DNA of 20,472 nucleotides from Desulfobulbus sp. GTDB taxonomy: Bacteria > Desulfobacterota > Desulfobulbia > Desulfobulbales > Desulfobulbaceae. The notes beneath the pieces are model-generated. The model did no database searches, was not told the DNA's origin, and was given only the letters and a program-made list of their open reading frames with translations. A program made the position numbers and the translations under genes. Position 1 is the first letter of the stretch. Every line of letters begins with the position of its first letter. Below are positions 15,776 through 20,472 of this stretch, one piece after another. The stretch covers positions 1-20,472 of the forward strand of contig JAUVLX010000019.1 of NCBI GenBank assembly GCA_030600525.1, read 5' to 3'.

Positions 15776-16816
15776 ATGAGAATCAAACAACCTGGAAACG
15801 ACGAAATGCTCAAAATGGTGGACAACTCCATCGACGGCCTTGATCAACTACGGGCCCAAGCCCTCTACCATTTGCAAATATTACAGGACGGCCGCAACAG
15901 TTCGCTCATGCGAGAACAATCCCGTTTGAAAAAAAAATATGGCAGCAACCACCCCAGAGTACAAAAACTCAGCAACCGTATTCAATATAACCAAGGGGCA
16001 GCACAAGAAATCAAAATCGAAGTGGCCAAAGTCAAAATCATCGTCCCCAACATTGACCCCCAAACCTGGATGGTTCACGGTCGAGTCATGGAAGCCGAAG
16101 GGGGCAATCCCATACCAGGAGTCACTGTATCCCTCTACACCGCCAAAGGGACCTGGGTAAAGGCGTTGGGCTACTCATGCACCGATGAACAAGGCTACTA
16201 TTCCATACGTTACACAAAAGATGTCATCAAAGACAAAACGGAAAACGGACAGCAAAAAGACGATGCCGCCAAAGTTGAACCCTTAGCAGATGCAAAAGAA
16301 AGAGAAGCCGCCGCCCGGAAATGCTTTTACCTAGGGGTAACGAATAAAGACCAACAAGTCATCCACACCGAAAGCGAACCCGTTTGCGTAAAACTTGGTC
16401 AAATCGACTACCGTCTCATCATCCTTAGTAAAAGCCAATGCACTCCACCTGCAGACGACAAAAAAAAACAACCAACACCTACCCCTGTAGATCCTCGGAA
16501 AGATTTACGACGCTGGGCAGTCAAAGGCGCCGTTACCTACAACGACAAAACTCCCGCTGTTGGCCTGACAGTGAGTCTCCACGATAAAGAAAAAAAATAC
16601 AGCGAAGCCCTCGGCAATGTAAGAACAGACAAAAAAGGCGAATTTAAACTGGAATACAAAGAAGAAAACATAAAAGGTTTATTTGAGGAAAAACCGGACT
16701 TGTTTGTAATGGTTGTGGATGAACAAGGCGCCAGATTATATCGATCCCCAAAATCTATAAAAAGCGGCGGGGAAAATGTGGAAGGGTTACATATAACAAT
16801 TAAAAAAAATGCGTAG
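15776..16816 (+). CDS. Protein with coiled-coil N-terminus and two transthyretin/carboxypeptidase-regulatory-like domains
   Basis: 346 residues. Residues ~10-90 are helical and likely coiled-coil (QLRAQALYHLQILQDG; MREQSRLKKKYGSNH). Two beta-sandwich domains of the carboxypeptidase-regulatory/transthyretin type follow: ~97-216 (MVHGRVMEAEGGNPIPGVTV ... DEQGYYSIRY) and ~247-344 (VKGAVTYNDKTPAVGLTVSL ... DKKGEFKLEY). They are joined by a Lys/Pro-rich linker (DDKKKQPTPTPVDPRK). The motif G-V/L-T-V-S-L followed by D-x-x-G-x-F/Y in both domains supports a duplication. Such domains are typical of adhesive or extended surface proteins and are seen next to eCIS beta-helix genes, so an accessory or peripheral particle part is likely. 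There is no signal peptide, consistent with assembly in the cytoplasm. It lies 13 bases after the beta-helix gene behind GGGAGA, and appears to be the last gene of the operon. Confidence 0.68.
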   Translation: MRIKQPGNDEMLKMVDNSIDGLDQLRAQALYHLQILQDGRNSSLMREQSRLKKKYGSNHPRVQKLSNRIQYNQGAAQEIKIEVAKVKIIVPNIDPQTWMVHGRVMEAEGGNPIPGVTVSLYTAKGTWVKALGYSCTDEQGYYSIRYTKDVIKDKTENGQQKDDAAKVEPLADAKEREAAARKCFYLGVTNKDQQVIHTESEPVCVKLGQIDYRLIILSKSQCTPPADDKKKQPTPTPVDPRKDLRRWAVKGAVTYNDKTPAVGLTVSLHDKEKKYSEALGNVRTDKKGEFKLEYKEENIKGLFEEKPDLFVMVVDEQGARLYRSPKSIKSGGENVEGLHITIKKNA

Positions 16817-17266
16817 GGGGGGGCATCCAACCTGTATTTTTCACCAGAATATGAGCTTGACAGCAAAAGAAAGTTTCTTTCAACACAGGGGGGTTACAAG
16901 GATAAAGCAAACAAATTAGGGCAAGTTAGTACTCAGACAAGCTAAGCCCACAAAATACTTCCCGTCCGGAAGACTGCGTGCACACGCTGGATCCGTCATC
17001 AGCCAATGACATTAAAGAGATCGCAGGTAAGGTTGCAGCTTCCGCAACGGATATTACAATACACCGGGCATGTTGCTGTGCCAAAAAAAGAGTGTGAATG
17101 AAAGCAACACCTTGTGGGAAGTTTGCGAGCAAAATTGTGCGCCACGTCGAACATATGTTGATAAGCCTTCCCAAGGAGGCATTAGACTTCGATAGTAAGT
17201 ATATGCCTACGGTATTTTTTTGACATGCCTCAACCTTGGATGAAAAACTCATTATTCGAGAGATCC
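16817..17266. other. Convergent intergenic region, no convincing gene
   Basis: 450 bases between the end of the eCIS operon and the end of the TPR gene. I see no rho-independent terminator with a U-run, tRNA or clear promoter. Short inverted repeats are present: CTTCC/GGAAG (16958-16972), GCGTG/CACGC (16976-16987) and a six-pair GCCTTC-CCAA-GGAGGC hairpin with one G-U pair (17165-17180), which is not followed by T's. A 108-codon minus-strand frame (16926-17252) starts 14 bases after the TPR stop but has no ribosome site and no recognisable domain; I do not call it. Confidence 0.5.
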
Positions 17267-18145
17267 TTACCCGGCAGCCTTAAGAATCTGTTCAAATTTT
17301 TCATTGCCCGCTAAATTTTTGAATGATTTCTCTCCTGCAACTTCTTTTTTTAAGGTATCGGAAAGGTTTATGGCCGTTTCCAGGTCCTCCACCGCCTCGT
17401 CAATCAATCCAGTTTCGGCCTTAGCGCATGCACGTTGCCAATAGGCCAAGGAGTACTCATTGTCATGTTCCAGGGCTTGATCAGCCAGGGATAAGGCCCA
17501 TTTTTTTTCACCGATTTCAAGGAGGGCATCTGCCTTATAGGTCAGAACTTCAACATCGTCTGGTCGTAGCTCAAGAATTTGATCGTAAATGTTGATTTTT
17601 TCCTGTTCACTTTTTTCCAGCCCGGCCCTCATCCATAACGAATGGATATTATTTGTCAGGGCAATTTGCTCCTGGTTGCTCAGGATCTGTTCAGAGCGTT
17701 TTCTCATTTTTTTCTCGATCTCCCCCAGCCGCTGTTCATATTCTTCCACAAGCTGTGAAATTTTTTGGGTTGTAATGTCTTCCATTGAAGCACGCACGTC
17801 GCGCACTGATTTCCAGCCAAGGAGAACCAGCATGGTTGCAGCTGCGGTAATAATATAAAAAATATTGTTGGTGGTATCTGCAGTATAACGAATTGCTCGG
17901 TCAGAAGCCTCCAGCTTAGCACCGGCTACTTTTTCTGTGACCCGCACTTCCAGCTGTTGTTGCCCTATTCTGAGTTGTTTCAGCTCATCTAAAACATATC
18001 TTTCGATAAACGGTTTATACAGCGGTTTGGTAAACGTAGGCTCTGGCGTCTCGGTTTGTTTTGGTTGCTCATCTGTAGCCTGTGCAGGGACTAGAGTTGA
18101 GAAAGAAACAGTAAGCAGTAAAAGGAGAATGCATTGGAATTTCAT
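17267..18145 (-). CDS. Membrane-anchored coiled-coil TPR protein
   Basis: 292 residues. A signal peptide is clear: MKFQ then LLLLLTVSFSTLVPAQA, with a probable cut after Ala23. Residues ~45-90 are a short periplasmic helical region. A membrane segment follows (IFYIITAAATMLVLLGW, ~95-111), with WKSVRDVR on its cytoplasmic side. Residues ~117-165 are strongly coiled-coil (QLVEEYEQRLGEIEKKMRKR), and ~170-290 are TPR units (LELRPDDVEVLTYKADALLE; ALEHDNEYSLAYWQRACAKA; AVEDLETAINLSD), ending with the NEKFEQIL motif common at the ends of such TPR arrays. By family knowledge it scaffolds protein complexes; the partner is unknown. Minus-strand start ATG has only a weak ribosome site. It is convergent with the eCIS operon, so an operon link is excluded, and a functional link is possible but unsupported. 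Confidence 0.78.
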   Translation of the reverse strand: MKFQCILLLLLTVSFSTLVPAQATDEQPKQTETPEPTFTKPLYKPFIERYVLDELKQLRIGQQQLEVRVTEKVAGAKLEASDRAIRYTADTTNNIFYIITAAATMLVLLGWKSVRDVRASMEDITTQKISQLVEEYEQRLGEIEKKMRKRSEQILSNQEQIALTNNIHSLWMRAGLEKSEQEKINIYDQILELRPDDVEVLTYKADALLEIGEKKWALSLADQALEHDNEYSLAYWQRACAKAETGLIDEAVEDLETAINLSDTLKKEVAGEKSFKNLAGNEKFEQILKAAG

Positions 18146-18493
18146 GGGATAATTTCACAATAATTAAGGTAGTAGATGTATTTAGTTTTTAAACGGGTAT
18201 CTCTTCAAAATTTTGTTTTTTTCAGCGTTACAATTGCATGGATTGATAGTGTCGAAAAAAAAAGAAAGTCTCTCTACCAATATTGATCCAAATGAGCAAG
18301 CAAGTTGTAACAACAAGCAGAAGTTTTTGCTCAGCTAATCAATTGCCGGAAAGTCTTTGCTGGAGTGAGGAAGGCTTATGTGCAGTAACTGCTGGCCTGG
18401 GGTACTGTGTTGCAACCTGGCTAGGAGCATGTTAATTTTCGTTGTTTAGTAATTCGTTGGATTGTTTATATCGTTTTTTCTCAAAGAGGGAAT
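18146..18493. other. Divergent intergenic region with a doubtful 47-codon Cys-rich ORF
   Basis: 348 bases between the minus-strand TPR gene and the plus-strand HAD gene, so promoters for both must lie here. The part nearest the HAD gene (18436-18490) is T-rich; TTGTTT followed 19 bases later by TATATC is only a weak match to a sigma70 promoter. An 11-base inverted repeat GTTGT-A-ACAAC (18303-18313) lies near the centre. A plus-strand ORF from ATG 18292 to TAA 18433-18435 encodes 47 residues with five Cys (13, 23, 30, 39, 47) and a C-terminal Cys; it lacks a ribosome site, so I list it only as an observation. Confidence 0.45.
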
Positions 18494-19312
18494 ATGGCAG
18501 AGCATTTTGATATCGTTTTTACCGACCTGGACGGTACCCTGTTAAACTCTGAAAAACAGGTTAGCGAGCAAACGCTGACTTTGTTTCATTCATTGAAAAA
18601 CAACGGCGTATCAAGGGTTATTGCTACCGGTAGGTCTTATTTTTCTCTGCAAAAGGTTATTGCCGATGATTTTCCGGCTGATTATTTGATTGTCTCCTCA
18701 GGGGCAGGTATTGTGGAGGTACGGACGCAAAAACTCCTTTTTTGCCAACCTTTTCACAATAAAGATATTCAGAGCGTAAGCACTCGGCTGATTGCTCAGG
18801 GACTGGATTTCATGGTCCATGACCAGCTTCCAGATAACCACCATTTTGTCTATCACCAGAGCGGCAATAAGAATCCTGATTTTAAAAGAAGAATAGAAAA
18901 CTACCAGGATTTTTGCAGGCCGTTCAGCTGCAACTCGGAGTTGCCTGCGCATTCAGCGCAGATTATAGCTGTGCTTCCCGAAGATCCGGCCCTTTTTAGC
19001 AGGGTTGCTGCTTGTTTTGATCAATTCCAGGTGACCCGGGCCACCTCTCCTCTTGATCATCGTTCCATTTGGTTGGAGATCTATCCTCCTGGTGTGTCAA
19101 AGGGGGCTGCAGCAAAGTGGCTGTGTGAATATCTTGATCTCGGGTTTGATCGGACAATAGGAATTGGCAATGATTATAATGATATAGATTTACTCGATTT
19201 TACCAACCAGAGTTATGTGGTGGCGAATGCACCTCGGGAACTCCAGGAAAGATATCTGCTGGCTCCATCAAATGATGAGCATGGAGTATATCATGCTCTA
19301 GTTGGCAACTAA
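18494..19312 (+). CDS. Cof-type HAD-IIB family phosphatase
   Basis: 272 residues, the usual length of Cof-type HAD-IIB hydrolases. All four catalytic motifs are present: motif I DLDGTL (Asp11 nucleophile, Asp13 acid/base), motif II ATGRS (Thr45), the motif III lysine in VSKGAAAKWL (Lys203) and motif IV IGIGNDYNDIDLL (Asp227, Asp230). The cap domain is the segment between motifs II and III (~80-195). These cytoplasmic enzymes dephosphorylate sugar phosphates or related metabolites such as pyridoxal phosphate or FMN; the substrate cannot be read from the sequence. The start ATG is preceded by AGAGGG (18485-18490). The gene converges on the XRE-cupin gene with a 19-base gap. GC content drops relative to the eCIS operon. 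Confidence 0.88.
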   Translation: MAEHFDIVFTDLDGTLLNSEKQVSEQTLTLFHSLKNNGVSRVIATGRSYFSLQKVIADDFPADYLIVSSGAGIVEVRTQKLLFCQPFHNKDIQSVSTRLIAQGLDFMVHDQLPDNHHFVYHQSGNKNPDFKRRIENYQDFCRPFSCNSELPAHSAQIIAVLPEDPALFSRVAACFDQFQVTRATSPLDHRSIWLEIYPPGVSKGAAAKWLCEYLDLGFDRTIGIGNDYNDIDLLDFTNQSYVVANAPRELQERYLLAPSNDEHGVYHALVGN

Positions 19313-19331
19313 CTCATTCCAGTGAAAAGGA

Positions 19332-19901
19332 TTACCTGCGTTTGTAAAAGTAAATTACTACCATCAGTTTAGCCCGTTTTTCACCGATACTGCGTCCGGT
19401 ATGCGGGGTGCGGGAATCAAAATAAGAGTGGTCGCCTGCTTCAAGGATATAGGTTTCTTCGCCATATTTAAATTCCATGGTGCCTTCCAGCACATAGATA
19501 AATTCTTCACCTTCATGGCTAAACATCTGAGGGAATTCAAACGGGGCAAAAATGAAAAAGGGTTCCATATTTTTGCCCGGTTTATCTGCAGCCAGAACTA
19601 TATAGTCGTAACCTACATAATGGGAGCTTTCCTTGATGATCTTTCCGTCGTCTTTTTTACCGATAACGATGGGCCTGTTTTGGGTGGTACCAATGTCTTT
19701 CTTGAAGATGTCTGTTATTTCCACACCCAGAGCACCCGCAACTTTGTTGAGGGTGGAGTAGGGCGGCGCCTTCTCAGATCGCTCTATTTTGGAAAGATAT
19801 CCCTTGGTCAGACCTGTCTTGTCGGCCAATTCTTGGAGCGTCATCTTTTGCTGCTTACGGGATTGCTGAATGTTTTCAGCTATTATTTTTTCGTCCATCA
19901 T
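19332..19901 (-). CDS. XRE-family HTH regulator with C-terminal cupin domain
   Basis: 189 residues. Residues ~8-62 are a lambda-repressor-like HTH (IQQSRKQQKMTLQELADKTG, then LTKGYLSKIERSE; the second helix-turn lies around residues 32-40). After a linker, residues ~105-185 are a cupin domain with likely metal ligands His129, Glu133 (HEGEEFIYVLEG) and His167 (GDHSYFDSRTPHTG). This SinR/PuuR-like architecture binds DNA and senses a small ligand or metal through the cupin. Two ATG codons abut the GGAG box; the second (19898) has spacing of 3 and may be the true start. It lies 46 bases downstream of the Fe-S oxidoreductase gene on the same strand, so it probably responds to that pathway or regulates it. 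Confidence 0.85.
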   Translation of the reverse strand: MMDEKIIAENIQQSRKQQKMTLQELADKTGLTKGYLSKIERSEKAPPYSTLNKVAGALGVEITDIFKKDIGTTQNRPIVIGKKDDGKIIKESSHYVGYDYIVLAADKPGKNMEPFFIFAPFEFPQMFSHEGEEFIYVLEGTMEFKYGEETYILEAGDHSYFDSRTPHTGRSIGEKRAKLMVVIYFYKRR

Positions 19902-19947
19902 CTCCGCTACAGATCAAAAGTTTGTATGTATCATTAACGGCATGCTG

Positions 19948-20472
19948 TTATTTTAGGTCGAAAAGCATAGCAAGATACTTGGCCGGGTGCATCATAGTAA
20001 TGGTATCGTCATCACTGAGCTGACCTGAAAGGTTGAGGCGACACACCGGACAATCTGTTAGCCATATTTTTGCCCTAGTTTTGCGGGCATTGTCAATTTT
20101 GGAACTCCCCATTTTTGCTGAGACTTCTGGGTATTCATAAAAAAAGGTGCCTCCACCTCCGCAGCAGGCTGTACTGTCCGTAGTCGGCAGGTACTCTATT
20201 TCGGGTATCTCCTCCAAAACTCGTGCTGCTGACATGAAATTGTTTTTCAGATGGCAGGGTGTGTGATAGGTAACCGGCTGGTGCTCAGCAAGCCTTGTTG
20301 CAATATTTTTTCTGTCCAGTTGGTCAAGGCGGTCGTATACAAAGGACATCAGATCAACCACCTTGGCGCTGATCTCTAAAGCTGGTCCGTCCTCCAATCC
20401 GTATTTTCGCATCATGGCAGGAAAATTATTTTTCAGGGCAGCACCACAGGTCGGGCAGTCAACGATAACCGC
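19948..20472 (-). CDS. Partial CCG-domain Fe-S oxidoreductase (glycolate/lactate oxidase or heterodisulfide reductase-type subunit)
   Basis: The C-terminal 174 residues of a protein that continues past base 20472. It contains the CxxC end of one CCG domain (VDCPTCGAALK) and a complete second CCG domain: HTPCHLKN, then TACCGGGGTFF, then TDCPVCRLNL (spacings of 29 and 36 residues between the Cys groups). CCG domains hold unusual 4Fe-4S clusters in the GlcF, LldE, HdrB and DsrK-type subunits of oxidoreductases that pass electrons from 2-hydroxy acid oxidation or disulfide reduction. The gene's N-terminal half, which would carry ferredoxin-type clusters in GlcF/LldF-like proteins, is outside the window, so the exact type is undecided. 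It precedes the XRE-cupin gene on the minus strand and is a likely transcription partner. Confidence 0.82.
   Translation of the reverse strand, partial: AVIVDCPTCGAALKNNFPAMMRKYGLEDGPALEISAKVVDLMSFVYDRLDQLDRKNIATRLAEHQPVTYHTPCHLKNNFMSAARVLEEIPEIEYLPTTDSTACCGGGGTFFYEYPEVSAKMGSSKIDNARKTRAKIWLTDCPVCRLNLSGQLSDDDTITMMHPAKYLAMLFDLK

Noticed and set aside
1662..16816. Interpretation as a P2-like prophage or a type VI secretion cluster
   Set aside because: No capsid, portal, terminase, integrase or lysis gene in 20 kb; gpD and gpV are separate and not a VgrG fusion, and no TssB/C/E/F/G/K pattern is present. A 16 kb tail-only run with DUF6519 and transthyretin-like proteins fits eCIS better.
16857..16862. 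TTGACA match to a sigma70 -35 box after the eCIS operon
   Set aside because: No -10 box at the right distance, and there is no plus-strand gene downstream before 18494.
16926..17252. 108-codon minus-strand ORF just downstream of the TPR gene
   Set aside because: No ribosome site, no recognisable domain, Cys/Ser-heavy with no family pattern, and it lies in a non-conserved-looking intergenic stretch. Chance is more likely.
19401..19937. 178-codon plus-strand ORF antisense to the XRE-cupin gene
   Set aside because: The minus-strand gene has clear HTH and cupin motifs; this is its mirror.
1..20472. CRISPR array, tRNA, rRNA, insertion sequence or attachment site
   Set aside because: I saw no regularly spaced direct repeats, tRNA-like cloverleaf, transposase gene or flanking inverted repeats in either strand.

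Overview
The window is one strand of a bacterial chromosome holding the downstream two thirds of an extracellular contractile injection system (eCIS, the Afp/PVC/MAC-like phage-tail family), followed by an unlinked set of ordinary cellular genes. The organism is probably a Gram-negative bacterium. A Desulfobacterota-type (delta-proteobacterial) host is my best guess, from the pairing of a CCG-domain iron-sulfur oxidoreductase with an XRE-cupin regulator and from the style of the eCIS genes. That is inference and cannot be settled from this sequence.

Bases 1-16816 (+ strand): a compact, co-directional block. It opens with the 3' part of a large unrecognised protein (1-1641) whose C-terminal half carries an SHH...THRRGRLHV pattern resembling His-Me-finger (HNH/EndoVII) toxin nucleases, so it is a candidate cargo. 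The particle genes then run in assembly order: CIS tube-family protein (1662), LysM-like small protein (2429), gpD-type hub (2706), gpV/gp5-type OB-fold spike (3766), PAAR-like tip with conserved Cys/His (4323), gp25-type wedge protein (4670), two different baseplate-J proteins (5047 and 7527), an enlarged tail-protein-I homologue (9925), a 1198-residue DUF6519/right-handed beta-helix protein (12166) and a protein with two transthyretin/carboxypeptidase-regulatory-like domains (15776). Many junctions overlap by 1-8 bases or are under 15 bases apart, with strong Shine-Dalgarno sites, so the block is almost certainly one translationally coupled operon. Sheath, inner tube, tape measure, cap and AAA+ ATPase genes are not here and are expected upstream of base 1.

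Bases 16817-17266: 450 bases with no convincing gene between convergent units; only short inverted repeats are visible. 17267-18145 (- strand): a secreted/membrane-anchored coiled-coil TPR protein. 18146-18493: divergent intergenic region containing promoters by inference and one 47-codon Cys-rich ORF of doubtful status.

Bases 18494-20472: a Cof-type HAD phosphatase (+), convergent with a two-gene - strand unit made of the C-terminal part of a CCG-domain Fe-S oxidoreductase subunit (running off the window end) and an XRE-family regulator with a C-terminal cupin domain. These last genes look like housekeeping metabolism and show no link to the injection system.

Working model: the hub (CIS tube protein, LysM-like, gpD, gpV, PAAR) forms the central spike; gp25, the J proteins and tail-I protein form the wedges that trigger sheath contraction; the beta-helix and transthyretin-like proteins are candidates for the peripheral parts that bind a target or anchor the particle; the 5' gene may encode delivered cargo.
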